A stretch of DNA of 64,000 bases from Flavobacterium cyclinae (GTDB lineage: Bacteria > Bacteroidota > Bacteroidia > Flavobacteriales > Flavobacteriaceae). Below the pieces are notes generated by a model, which had not been told where the DNA came from, did not search any database, and saw nothing but the letters and a program-made list of their open reading frames with translations. Positions 27,169 to 35,774 of this stretch are shown here, in pieces. The position numbers and the translations under genes are program-made. Every line of letters begins with the position of its first letter. The first letter of the stretch is position 1. The stretch spans positions 124,001 through 188,000 of the forward strand of contig NZ_CP089095.1 of the NCBI RefSeq assembly GCF_021172145.1. Direction: 5' to 3'.

Positions 27169-28424
27169 TATTTTGAAACTGTTTCTAGTTGGAAAATTTT
27201 TTCAATCCATTCAATGCTTTCATCCACCATAGTTTCGTCATCTTTTAAATGATTTGCAAAGTGATTTGTGATTTTCTGAATGATTCTGGTTGTAATTAAT
27301 TCGGCTTGTTCTTCGTCAAAATTAGCCAATTTTTTACGTTGAAAATTTAATTCTCCCTCTTTTATTGTATTCAGTTTTGCTTTTAAAGCATGAATAGTAG
27401 GTGCAAATTTACGCTGTTTTGTCCAAGCCATAAATTCGTCTTTAATTTCTTCAATGATGGCTTCGGCAGCAGGGATGTGTTTTTTTCTGTTTTCTAAAGT
27501 TTCATCGGTAATTTGAGATAATTCATCCATATGAACTAAAGTTACACCTTCTAAATCTCTTACATTTTCGTTCACGTTTTTCGGAATCGATAAATCTAAA
27601 ATCAATAAAGGTTTTTTCAGATTTAAAATGGCTTTATCAACTGTTGGGTTTTGAGCTCCGGTTGCCACCACCACTACATCTGCTTTTTGAAGCTCTATTT
27701 GTAAATCGGCATATTCTTTAACAATAACATCTAATTTTTTTGCTAATTTTTCTGCCTTTTCTTTGGTTCTATTAATTAAAGTAATTTGCTCGTGTTTCGT
27801 ATGTTTTACTAGATTTTCACAAGTATTTCTTCCAATTTTTCCAGTTCCAAAAAGTAAAATATTTTTGGAAGCAATGTCCGTTACATTTTTAAAAATATAT
27901 TGAACTGATGCAAAAGAAACAGAAGTAGCTCCAGAAGAAATTTCGGTTTCGTTTTTGATTTTTCTACTGGCTTGAATAACCGCATTTACTAGTCTTTCTA
28001 AAAAAGCATTTACCAAATTTAATTCTTTACTAATAACAAATGCATTTTTTAATTGGCTAATGATTTCAAAGTCACCTAAAATTTGACTATCTAAACCAGT
28101 ACCCACGCGAAACATATGGTTTACTGCATCACTATTTTTGTATACAAAAGCTACTTTTTGAAAATCTTCAACGGTACCCTGACTGTTTTCACATAACAAT
28201 TTGATTAACTGAAAAGGGTGTTGAGCAAAACCATAGATTTCAGTTCTATTACAGGTTGAAGTTACAATTAGACTATCAATACCTTCTGCTTTTGCTTGTA
28301 GCAATAAGTTATTTTTAGCTTGGTCATCCAAACTAAATTTTCCCCGCATTTCAGCATCAGCTTTTTTATAGCTCAAGCCAACCGCATAAAAAGTGGGATG
28401 CTTTGCAAATGTATTGTTTTCCAT
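27168..28424 (-). CDS. hemA: Glutamyl-tRNA reductase
   Basis: 418-residue HemA of the C5 pathway, which reduces glutamyl-tRNA(Glu) to glutamate-1-semialdehyde. The catalytic Cys lies in VTSTCNRTEIYGF. The NADPH-binding domain carries LLFGTGKIGRNT, and a C-terminal helical dimerisation domain completes the normal length. It is the first gene of hemA-hemC-trkH-trkA-hemD-hemE-hemF. A promoter and a direct-repeat operator candidate lie in the gap shared with the divergent AraC gene. As the first committed enzyme it is the expected control point. hemL, encoding the next enzyme, was not seen in this window. Confidence 0.96.
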   Translation of the reverse strand: MENNTFAKHPTFYAVGLSYKKADAEMRGKFSLDDQAKNNLLLQAKAEGIDSLIVTSTCNRTEIYGFAQHPFQLIKLLCENSQGTVEDFQKVAFVYKNSDAVNHMFRVGTGLDSQILGDFEIISQLKNAFVISKELNLVNAFLERLVNAVIQASRKIKNETEISSGATSVSFASVQYIFKNVTDIASKNILLFGTGKIGRNTCENLVKHTKHEQITLINRTKEKAEKLAKKLDVIVKEYADLQIELQKADVVVVATGAQNPTVDKAILNLKKPLLILDLSIPKNVNENVRDLEGVTLVHMDELSQITDETLENRKKHIPAAEAIIEEIKDEFMAWTKQRKFAPTIHALKAKLNTIKEGELNFQRKKLANFDEEQAELITTRIIQKITNHFANHLKDDETMVDESIEWIEKIFQLETVSK

Positions 28425-28452
28425 ATTGTTTACTCTCTACCTAAAAGTAGAA

Positions 28453-28484
28453 CAAAATTATATTTTCCATTTTTATAAAAACAA
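28453..28484 (-). promoter_or_regulatory. Putative hemA operon promoter
   Basis: Read on the minus strand, a TTG (28482-28484) is followed 21 bases later by TAATTTTG (28453-28460), matching the Bacteroidota -33/-7 pattern TTG-N(17-23)-TAnnTTTG. The predicted transcription start is about 20 bases before the hemA start codon. Confidence 0.55.
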
Positions 28485-28514
28485 CGCTTGAAGGACTTTT
28501 TATGTCGCTTGAAG
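28485..28514. promoter_or_regulatory. Direct-repeat operator candidate between hemA and the AraC gene
   Basis: CGCTTGAAG occurs at 28485-28493 and again at 28506-28514, a spacing of exactly 21 bases, or two helical turns. AraC-family activators commonly bind two such direct repeats. The nearer copy abuts the -33 element of the hemA promoter, the position expected for an activator contacting RNA polymerase. Binding by the adjacent regulator is inferred. Confidence 0.55.
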
Positions 28515-28528
28515 TTATTTTTATTTCA

Positions 28529-28562
28529 TTTGTTATGTATTGTAATATTTCTTCTAAATTTG
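28529..28562 (+). promoter_or_regulatory. Putative promoter of the AraC-family gene
   Basis: TTTG (28529-28532) and TAAATTTG (28555-28562) are separated by 22 bases, matching the Bacteroidota -33/-7 pattern. They lie about 95 bases before the start codon at 28656. Confidence 0.55.
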
Positions 28563-28655
28563 TAATAAATTCAAGCATTTACAATTGCATTATATAGAAT
28601 AATTCTAAATAACACAAAATAAGTTTCAAAAACTTAGAGATAAAAAAATATCGCT

Positions 28656-29531
28656 ATGAGTTCACAGGAAGAAATAAAAATTGAAAATGATTTTATTTTA
28701 TTGCGTTTTCAAAATGATAGTAACGAAACCATTAAGATTGAAAGACCTGTTAATCAAGGCCTTATTCAGTTTCATTTTGGACTTAAAGGAAAGGGGAAAT
28801 TTATTTTTAATCAAGGAAATTATGCCTTAGATTTAAAAGAAGAAAAGTCGCTTTTGTTTTATAATCCTCAAAAAGTATTGCCTATTCATTTAGAATTAGC
28901 GCCTAATACTTGGGTAATTTCTGTAATAGTTTCGATAAAAAAATTTCATGGTTTATTTTCTTCTGAAGCTGAAAACATCCCTTTTTTAAGTGAGGAAAAT
29001 AAAGATAAAAAATATTATAAAGAGAATGATATTAGTCCTTCTATGTCAATTGTTTTAAGTCAGATTTTTCATTACAACTTAAATTCATTCATTAAAAATT
29101 TATACTATAAAGGGAAAGGATACGAACTATTAAGTTTGTATTTTAATCGTTCAGAAGATCCTAATGCAGAACAATGTCCGTTTTTGATAGATGAAGAAAA
29201 TGTTTTAAAAATTAAGAAAGCAAAAGAAATTATCATTGCCAATATGGCCGAACCTCCTACATTAGAAACTTTATCTGAACAAGTAGGGTTGAGTCTTAAA
29301 AAGCTAAAAATGGGTTTCAAACAAATTTATGGCGATACGGTGTATGGATTTCTATTCGATTATAAAATGGATTATGCGCGCCAGCTATTAGACAGTGGAT
29401 CGTATAATGTTAACGAAGTTGGACTAAAAATTGGATATAGTACCGGAAGTCATTTCATTGCGGCTTTCAAGAAAAAATTTGGAACCACCCCAAAAAAATA
29501 TCTGATGAATTTGAATGCTAACTTAGAATGA
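28656..29531 (+). CDS. AraC-family transcriptional regulator
   Basis: 291-residue regulator. The N-terminal ~165 residues are a cupin-like sensing domain (VNQGLIQFHFGLKGKGKF). The C-terminal domain (about 190-288) has the two helix-turn-helix units of the AraC family: ETLSEQVGLSLKKLKMGFKQIYG and VNEVGLKIGYSTGSHFIAAFKKKFGTTPKKY. The layout resembles PchR-like AraC regulators that respond to iron or siderophores. Lying between divergent hemA and downstream hemH, it is a good candidate to control heme synthesis. The ligand is unknown. Confidence 0.9.
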   Translation: MSSQEEIKIENDFILLRFQNDSNETIKIERPVNQGLIQFHFGLKGKGKFIFNQGNYALDLKEEKSLLFYNPQKVLPIHLELAPNTWVISVIVSIKKFHGLFSSEAENIPFLSEENKDKKYYKENDISPSMSIVLSQIFHYNLNSFIKNLYYKGKGYELLSLYFNRSEDPNAEQCPFLIDEENVLKIKKAKEIIIANMAEPPTLETLSEQVGLSLKKLKMGFKQIYGDTVYGFLFDYKMDYARQLLDSGSYNVNEVGLKIGYSTGSHFIAAFKKKFGTTPKKYLMNLNANLE

Positions 29532-29622
29532 TTTATAGATTTTACAAATCGTATAATAGATAAAAAACGAATTTAAAATTTTCCTTAAAAACAAGATTGA
29601 TTACTTTTATAAAAAAAAGAAA

Positions 29623-30645
29623 ATGAAAAAAGGAGTATTGTTGATTAATTTAGGTTCGCCTGATAGCCCTGAACCAAAAGATGTAAAAAAATATTTAGAT
29701 GAATTTTTAATGGATGAACGCGTTATCGATGTTCCCTATTTACTTAGAGCATTTTTGGTAAAAGGAATTATTTTAAATACACGTCCAAAAAAATCAGCTA
29801 AAGCGTATAAAAAAATATGGTGGGAAGAAGGTTCTCCATTAATTGTTTTGTCAAAAAGATTACAAAATAAAGTACAAGAACAAGTAAGTATTCCAGTTGC
29901 TTTAGCCATGAGATATGGAAATCCAAGTATCGAATTTGGTTTGCAACAATTGCATGATCAAGGAGTAGATGAGGTTTTATTAATTCCATTATATCCTCAG
30001 TTTGCGATGGCAACTACTGAAACGATTTTAGTTTTGGCTGAAGAAATTCGTAAAAAACAATTCCCTAATATGGAATTTACAATACTTCCAGCTTTCTATA
30101 ACCAACCCGATTATGTTCGAGATTTGTCTAATTCCATAAAATTGGCTTTAAATAATTTTAAATCTGATTATTTATTGTTTTCGTATCATGGTGTTCCAGA
30201 GCGTCATATTAGAAAATCAGATGTTACTAAATCGCATTGTAAAATAGATGGAAGTTGTTGCAATACTCCATCAAAAGCACATGAATTTTGCTACCGCCAT
30301 CAATGTTATGAAACCACAAAACAAGTAGCCGAATTTTTAGGTTTAGAAGAAGGAAAATACAGCACTTCTTTTCAGTCACGTTTAGGTCGCGATCCTTGGT
30401 TACAACCTTACACCGATGCTACTATTGATGGATTGGCTCAAAAAGGGATAAAAAACTTGGCAGTTGTAACTCCAGCCTTTGTTTCAGATTGCTTGGAAAC
30501 TTTAGAAGAAATAGGAATGGAAGCAGCTCATAGTTTCAAAGAAAATGGTGGAGAAAATTTCTTATCTATTCCGTGTTTAAATGATAGTGAAGATTGGGTA
30601 AAAACTATGAGCCGTTGGATTGACCAATGGGCTTTTCAAAATTAA
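29623..30645 (+). CDS. hemH: Ferrochelatase
   Basis: 340-residue HemH, which inserts Fe2+ into a porphyrin. The start MKKGVLLINLGSPDSPEP and the active-site signature LLFSYHGVPERHI, with the catalytic His, are present. A cysteine cluster (CKIDGSCCNTPS then CYRHQCYE) might bind an iron-sulfur cluster, as in some bacterial ferrochelatases; that is inferred only from the cysteines. It follows the AraC gene by 91 bases and precedes hemJ. Confidence 0.95.
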   Translation: MKKGVLLINLGSPDSPEPKDVKKYLDEFLMDERVIDVPYLLRAFLVKGIILNTRPKKSAKAYKKIWWEEGSPLIVLSKRLQNKVQEQVSIPVALAMRYGNPSIEFGLQQLHDQGVDEVLLIPLYPQFAMATTETILVLAEEIRKKQFPNMEFTILPAFYNQPDYVRDLSNSIKLALNNFKSDYLLFSYHGVPERHIRKSDVTKSHCKIDGSCCNTPSKAHEFCYRHQCYETTKQVAEFLGLEEGKYSTSFQSRLGRDPWLQPYTDATIDGLAQKGIKNLAVVTPAFVSDCLETLEEIGMEAAHSFKENGGENFLSIPCLNDSEDWVKTMSRWIDQWAFQN

Positions 30646-30667
30646 TATGAAATCGCCATAAACACAA

Positions 30668-30717
30668 GTTTGCTTGCAAACACCAATAATTAAAAAGGCG
30701 ATAACATATGTTACCGC
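30668..30717. other. Dyad-rich gap between hemH and hemJ
   Basis: Two palindromes lie in the 98-base gap: GTTTGCTTGCAAAC (30668-30681) and GCGATAACATATGTTACCGC (30698-30717, two mismatched positions). No T run follows either, so they do not look like terminators. They may be operators or a degenerate repeat; function unknown. Confidence 0.45.
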
Positions 30718-30743
30718 TAAAAAATAAATTTTAAACATATGAA

Positions 30744-31298
30744 ATGGAACTTTACAACTACATAAAATCACTGCATTTAATTTTTGTTGTTACTTGGTTT
30801 GCAGGTTTGTTTTACATTGTTCGTTTATTCGTTTATCACGCTGAAGCCAAACAAAAGCCACAACCTGAACAAGATATTTTAATTAAACAATACCAATTAA
30901 TGCAGTATCGCTTGTGGTACATTATCACTTGGCCAAGTGCAATTTTGGCTAGTATTTTTGCCTTTTGGATGTTGTTTTTTACAGAAGTTGGTAAAGTTTG
31001 GTTAGCCCAACCTTGGATGCATGTTAAATTAGCTTTTGTTTTTTTATTGTACTTGTATCATATTAAATGTCATCAGATATTCAAACAATTACAAAGGGGA
31101 GAGGTTAAAAAATCATCCAATTTTTTCAGAATCTGGAACGAAGGAGCAACGATTATTCTTTTTGCAGTTGTTTTTTTAGTAATTTTAAAAAGTGCAATTA
31201 ATTGGATATTTGGAGTAGTAGGTATTATTGCATTCTCATTATTAATAATGGTAGGTTTTAAATTTTATAAAAAAATACGAGAAAAAAACAACAGCTAA
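30744..31298 (+). CDS. hemJ: HemJ-like protoporphyrinogen IX oxidase (CopD family membrane protein)
   Basis: 184-residue membrane protein with about four to five hydrophobic helices. Conserved features of the HemJ/UPF0093 group include HLIFVVTWFAGLFYIVRLF near the N-terminus, with the conserved His at residue 11 or so, and the WMHVKLAF segment with a conserved Lys. HemJ oxidises protoporphyrinogen IX to protoporphyrin IX; no hemG or hemY is seen here, and its place after hemH fills that pathway gap. A general 'CopD family' label is the alternative. Confidence 0.82.
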   Translation: MELYNYIKSLHLIFVVTWFAGLFYIVRLFVYHAEAKQKPQPEQDILIKQYQLMQYRLWYIITWPSAILASIFAFWMLFFTEVGKVWLAQPWMHVKLAFVFLLYLYHIKCHQIFKQLQRGEVKKSSNFFRIWNEGATIILFAVVFLVILKSAINWIFGVVGIIAFSLLIMVGFKFYKKIREKNNS

Positions 31299-31311
31299 TA
31301 GTAGCACAAAC

Positions 31312-32781
31312 ATGGACAGAATATTAAACTTTAAAAATCTATCCTTGCGTGTAAGAATATTTCTTTCCATGATATTCTTAACGTTAATTGCGTCTGTCCT
31401 AATTGCTGCGGTTTCTATTTACCAATTCAGAAAAGAAGCTCGTGAATACCATCAAGATCGATTAGAACGAAAAGAAATTGCCATTACAGAACATATTAAT
31501 TATGTACTTCAAAACACTAGTTTCGAGTTAACGACTGAAAATTTAAAATATATTTTTAGAGAGAAAATAACTGAAATAGCTGATGTTCATAGCATGGAAA
31601 TCAATTTATTTGATTTAAAAGGAAATTTATTAATTTCATCAAGAGCCATTTTCAAACTAGATAAAGACAACCCACAAATTAATCCATCTACATTAAAAAT
31701 TATTCAATCTTCTTTAGATAAAAGATATATTGAGTTTTCAGAAGTGGACGGGCAATCGATTCGTTCTTCTTATTCTTATTTAAAAGATACGAAGTTTAAA
31801 CCAATGGGTATTTTAAACTTACCTTATGAAGAGAATACAGAGTTTTACGACAATGAAGTACAAAACTTTTTAATTCGATTTGGACAAGTTTATATTTTTA
31901 TGTTTTTTATTTCTATAGTTTTATCTTATTTCTTGTCGAGCTATATTACAAAATCATTAAAAATAATTAGTGATAAACTTCAAGAAACAGAACTTTATCA
32001 ACGCAATGAAAAAATTGTTATCGAAGATGGAAGTAAAGAAATCAACCTTTTAATTAATTCATACAACAATATGGTGGATAAATTAGAAGAAAGTGCCACC
32101 ATTTTAGCTCAAAGTGAACGAGAACAAGCTTGGCGGGAAATGGCTAAACAAGTAGCACACGAGATAAAAAACCCATTAACACCTATGCGTTTAACGGTTC
32201 AAAATTTTCAAAGAAAATTTGATTCAAATGACCCAAATATTACAAAAAAATTAGACGATTATACGAAAACAATTTTACAACAAATTGATACTATGACAGC
32301 TGTTGCTGGTGCTTTTTCAAATTTTGCAGCAATGCCAGCACAGCAAAACGAAACCTTAAATGTGGTTAAAATTGTTAAAATGGCATTGGAAATTTTTAAT
32401 GAAGATTATATTCAATTTTCTGCATTAGAAGACGAGATAATTGCCAAATTAGACAGAACGCAACTTATTCGTGTCATTACAAATTTGGTAAAAAATGCCA
32501 TTCAAGCCATACCTGAAGAACAAGAAAACAAATCTGTTTTTGTTACCGTTTTTAGACAAGATAACGAAGTAAAAATTGCAGTAAAAGATAACGGAAAAGG
32601 TATTTCTGTAGAGAATCAAGAACACGTTTTTGAGCCAAAGTTCACTACAAAGTCAAGTGGTATGGGACTTGGTTTAGCTATTATTAAAAATATCATTGAA
32701 AATTATAACGGAACCATTACTTTTGAAACGGAACCTAATTCGGGAACCGAATTCTTGGTTTCATTCCCAATAAATAAATAA
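31312..32781 (+). CDS. Sensor histidine kinase with HAMP domain
   Basis: 489-residue membrane kinase. The first transmembrane helix is at about 15-37 and the second at about 188-212, around a 150-residue periplasmic sensor. A HAMP linker follows (about 210-262). The H box AHEIKNPLTPMRLTVQNF puts the phosphorylated histidine at His283, and the sequence is of the NtrB/NtrY kind. N box NLVKNAIQAIP and G boxes DNGKGIS and GMGLGLAI complete the ATPase domain. No response regulator is adjacent, so it is an orphan here. It lies 13 bases after hemJ, so co-transcription with hemH-hemJ is possible. Confidence 0.9.
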   Translation: MDRILNFKNLSLRVRIFLSMIFLTLIASVLIAAVSIYQFRKEAREYHQDRLERKEIAITEHINYVLQNTSFELTTENLKYIFREKITEIADVHSMEINLFDLKGNLLISSRAIFKLDKDNPQINPSTLKIIQSSLDKRYIEFSEVDGQSIRSSYSYLKDTKFKPMGILNLPYEENTEFYDNEVQNFLIRFGQVYIFMFFISIVLSYFLSSYITKSLKIISDKLQETELYQRNEKIVIEDGSKEINLLINSYNNMVDKLEESATILAQSEREQAWREMAKQVAHEIKNPLTPMRLTVQNFQRKFDSNDPNITKKLDDYTKTILQQIDTMTAVAGAFSNFAAMPAQQNETLNVVKIVKMALEIFNEDYIQFSALEDEIIAKLDRTQLIRVITNLVKNAIQAIPEEQENKSVFVTVFRQDNEVKIAVKDNGKGISVENQEHVFEPKFTTKSSGMGLGLAIIKNIIENYNGTITFETEPNSGTEFLVSFPINK

Positions 32782-32796
32782 TCAAAACAACTAAAA

Positions 32797-33573
32797 ATGG
32801 AAAACATTCTTATCGAAAAACAAGAAGCAATTGCAATTGTAACCATTAACAGACCTACAAAGTTAAATGCTTTAAACAAAGCAACTATTCAAGAATTACA
32901 CGATGGATTTAAATCCTTAAACGAAGATAAATCAGTTAAAGCAATTATTGTAACCGGAAGTGGAGAAAAAGCTTTTGTAGCTGGAGCCGATATTTCAGAA
33001 TTTGCTCATTTTTCTGTAGAAGAAGGAGGAAAATTAGCAGCTCAAGGACAAGAATTATTATTTGATTTTGTTCAAAATTTAGATACGCCTGTTATTGCAG
33101 CAGTTAATGGTTTTGCATTAGGTGGAGGATTAGAATTGGCAATGTCATGTCATTTTAGAGTGGCTTCTGATAATGCAAAAATGGGATTGCCAGAAGTAAC
33201 ATTAGGAGTAATTCCAGGTTACGGAGGAACACAACGTTTAGCGCAATTAGTTGGTAAAGGCCGTGCCATGGAAATGATAATGACAGCAGGAATGGTTGAT
33301 GCTGAAACGGCAAAAAACTATGGTTTAGTAAATCATGTAGTTCCGCAAGCAGAATTATTAGAATTTGCTAAAGGAATTGCTTCAAAAATAACTAAAAATT
33401 CTAGTGTGGCTATTGCAAAAGCAATTCAAGCAGTTAATGCAAATTACACAGATGGTGTTAATGGCTACCAAGTAGAAATTGAAAATTTTGGATATTGTTT
33501 TGGTACCGAAGATTTTAAAGAAGGAACCACAGCATTTTTAGAAAAAAGAAAAGCAGAATTTCCAGGGAAGTAA
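32797..33573 (+). CDS. Enoyl-CoA hydratase / isomerase family protein
   Basis: 258-residue crotonase-fold enzyme, probably hydrating enoyl-CoA in beta-oxidation. The oxyanion-hole segment VAGADISEF and the glutamates of GGGLELAMSCHFR and GLPEVTLGVIPGYGGTQRL occupy the positions of the catalytic pair in mitochondrial crotonase. The N-terminus has no targeting extension. It lies 15 bases after the kinase gene, but a functional link is not obvious. A role in butanoate or amino-acid catabolism alongside scoAB is plausible. Confidence 0.9.
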   Translation: MENILIEKQEAIAIVTINRPTKLNALNKATIQELHDGFKSLNEDKSVKAIIVTGSGEKAFVAGADISEFAHFSVEEGGKLAAQGQELLFDFVQNLDTPVIAAVNGFALGGGLELAMSCHFRVASDNAKMGLPEVTLGVIPGYGGTQRLAQLVGKGRAMEMIMTAGMVDAETAKNYGLVNHVVPQAELLEFAKGIASKITKNSSVAIAKAIQAVNANYTDGVNGYQVEIENFGYCFGTEDFKEGTTAFLEKRKAEFPGK

Positions 33574-33623
33574 TTATTCTTGGTTTTTTTATTAATTTCA
33601 TAATTATGTGTTGTTAAAATTAT

Positions 33624-33631
33624 TAATTTTG
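33624..33631 (+). promoter_or_regulatory. Putative -7 box for gdhA
   Basis: TAATTTTG matches TAnnTTTG, 49 bases before the gdhA start codon. The -33 element is not clear. Confidence 0.4.
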
Positions 33632-33680
33632 AAACGAATTTTAACTTTATTAATAATTCATTAAAAACAACACAACAATT

Positions 33681-35024
33681 ATGACCCAAAAAATTAATGA
33701 TTTTGTTGCGGAAGTAGCAAAATCAAACCCTAATGAACCTGAATTCTTACAAGCTGTACAAGAAGTAGCAGAAGCTGTTATTCCATTTATTGAGAGCAAC
33801 AGCAAGTATAACAACAAAATGCTCTTAGAGCGTATGGTGGAGCCTGAAAGGGTAGTTATGTTTCGTGTAGCATGGATAGACGATGCAGGAAAAACAAGAA
33901 TTAATAAAGGATATCGTATTCAAATGAATTCTGCTATCGGACCTTATAAAGGAGGATTGCGTTTTCATCCATCAGTTAATTTGAGTATATTGAAGTTTTT
34001 GGCTTTTGAACAAGTATTTAAAAATAGCTTAACGACTCTACCAATGGGTGGAGGAAAAGGAGGTTCAAACTTTGATCCAAAAGGAAAATCAGATACTGAA
34101 ATTATGCGTTTTTGTCAAGCGTTTATGGATGAATTATTTAGACATATTGGTTCTGATACAGATGTGCCTGCAGGAGATATTGGTGTAGGAGGAAGAGAGG
34201 TAGGTTATATGTTTGGAAAATATAAAAAGCTTAGAAATGAATTTACTGGAGTATTAACCGGAAAAGGAATTTCTTTTGGAGGTTCATTAATTCGTCCTGA
34301 AGCCACTGGTTATGGAACGGTTTATTTTGCACAAAGTATGTTAGCGACTAAAGGTAGTTCTTTTCAAGGGAAAACAGTATTAGTTTCGGGTTCTGGTAAT
34401 GTTGCTCAATATGCAATTGAAAAAGCTACACAGTTAGGAGCTAAAGTGGTTACTGCTTCTGATTCTTCTGGTTATATTTATGACGCAGAAGGAATTGACG
34501 CAGAAAAACTGGCTTTTATCATGGAAATCAAAAATGTAAACTATGGTAGAATTTCTGACTATGTTGCCAAATATCCTAATGCAAAATTTGTAGCAGGTAA
34601 ACGCCCTTGGGAAGTAAAAGGTGATATTGCATTACCTTGTGCAACTCAAAATGAATTAAATGGAGAAGAAGCAAATACCTTAGTAAATAACGGTTGTATT
34701 TGTGTTGCCGAAGGAGCTAATATGCCTTCAACTCCAGAAGCGATTGCAGTATTTCATAAAGCAAAAATTTTATTTGCACCAGGAAAAGCTTCAAATGCTG
34801 GAGGAGTAGCAACATCTGGTTTAGAAATGTCACAAAACTCATTACGATTAAGTTGGTCAACAGAAGAAGTAGATCAAAAATTATTCAAAATCATGAGTGA
34901 TATTCATGAATCTTGTGTGAAATATGGAACAAATGAAGATGGTTATATAGATTATGTAAAAGGAGCCAATATTGCTGGTTTCGTAAAAGTTGCCGATGCT
35001 ATGTTGGCACAAGGAGTAGTATAA
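33681..35024 (+). CDS. gdhA: Glutamate dehydrogenase (NADP-type, hexameric class I)
   Basis: 447-residue glutamate dehydrogenase, which interconverts 2-oxoglutarate plus ammonia and glutamate. GPYKGGLRFHPSVN and the catalytic-lysine motif LPMGGGKGGSNFDPKGKS are complete, and the Rossmann domain has VLVSGSGNVAQYA. The length equals that of the small hexameric NADP-dependent enzymes (E. coli 447), which are mostly biosynthetic. It is monocistronic, with its own -7 box and terminator. Confidence 0.96.
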   Translation: MTQKINDFVAEVAKSNPNEPEFLQAVQEVAEAVIPFIESNSKYNNKMLLERMVEPERVVMFRVAWIDDAGKTRINKGYRIQMNSAIGPYKGGLRFHPSVNLSILKFLAFEQVFKNSLTTLPMGGGKGGSNFDPKGKSDTEIMRFCQAFMDELFRHIGSDTDVPAGDIGVGGREVGYMFGKYKKLRNEFTGVLTGKGISFGGSLIRPEATGYGTVYFAQSMLATKGSSFQGKTVLVSGSGNVAQYAIEKATQLGAKVVTASDSSGYIYDAEGIDAEKLAFIMEIKNVNYGRISDYVAKYPNAKFVAGKRPWEVKGDIALPCATQNELNGEEANTLVNNGCICVAEGANMPSTPEAIAVFHKAKILFAPGKASNAGGVATSGLEMSQNSLRLSWSTEEVDQKLFKIMSDIHESCVKYGTNEDGYIDYVKGANIAGFVKVADAMLAQGVV

Positions 35025-35041
35025 TCTGTACTTTAAAAATT

Positions 35042-35077
35042 AAAAGCGGTTTTCTTAAAAAAGAGAACCGCTTTTTT
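35042..35077. terminator. Bidirectional terminator after gdhA
   Basis: Stem AAAAGCGGTTTTCTT with AAGAGAACCGCTTTT (one G-T mismatch), followed by a T run, between convergent gdhA and the HD hydrolase gene whose stop codon it overlaps. Confidence 0.9.
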
Positions 35078-35720
35078 ATTCTTCGCCATCCCATTCTGAA
35101 TAAAACCGACTCAAAAAAGTCACCATAAAATCATGACGTTTTTGCGCAATTTTCTTTCCAGTTTTGGTGTTCATTTTGTCTTTTAGAAGTAAGAGTTTTT
35201 CGTAAAAGTGATTTAATGTTGGGGCTTCACTATTTTTATATTCTTCCTTACTCATGTTTATTTTGGGTGGAATATTTGGGTCGTATATAACACGATTTTT
35301 GAACCCTCCATAATTAAAAGTACGAGCAATTCCTATTGCACCAATAGCATCAAGTCGGTCGGCATCTTGTACAATATCTAATTCTTTAGAATGAAATTTT
35401 TTATCAAAAACGCCGCCTTTAAAAGAAATATTTTCAATAATTGCAATTACGTGTAAAATGATATCTTCTGAAACTTTTTGAGATTCTAAAAACTCTCGTG
35501 CTACTTTAGGACCAATACTTTCATCACCATTATGAAATTTGGAATCTGCAATATCATGAAGAAGCGCTGCTAATTTTACAATTGTTAAATTACATTCTTC
35601 TTCTTCAGCAATTAGCATAGCATTTTTGTAAACACGTTCAATATGAAACCAATCGTGTCCGCCTTCAGCATTAGCTAATTTATTTTTTACAAAAAGTATT
35701 GTATTATCAATTAATTGCAT
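35076..35720 (-). CDS. HD domain phosphohydrolase
   Basis: 214-residue predicted metal-dependent phosphohydrolase of the YedJ/HD group. The metal-binding histidines and aspartates are GHDWFHIERV (His22, Asp23, His26), ALLHDIADS (His55, Asp56), and a later VQDADRLDAIG aspartate. Substrates of this family are nucleotides or related phosphates and are not determined here. It is the last gene of its strand block before the terminator shared with gdhA. Confidence 0.87.
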   Translation of the reverse strand: MQLIDNTILFVKNKLANAEGGHDWFHIERVYKNAMLIAEEEECNLTIVKLAALLHDIADSKFHNGDESIGPKVAREFLESQKVSEDIILHVIAIIENISFKGGVFDKKFHSKELDIVQDADRLDAIGAIGIARTFNYGGFKNRVIYDPNIPPKINMSKEEYKNSEAPTLNHFYEKLLLLKDKMNTKTGKKIAQKRHDFMVTFLSRFYSEWDGEE

Positions 35721-35738
35721 GCTTACAATTTACAAAAA

Positions 35739-35768
35739 AAATCCAAATTCAATTATGAATTTGGATTT
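35739..35768 (-). terminator. Terminator after the acyl-ACP desaturase gene
   Basis: Thirteen-base-pair perfect stem (35739-35751 with 35756-35768), loop of four. On the minus strand it is followed by eight or so T. It lies between the desaturase and HD hydrolase genes. Confidence 0.88.
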
Positions 35769-35774
35769 GAAATT

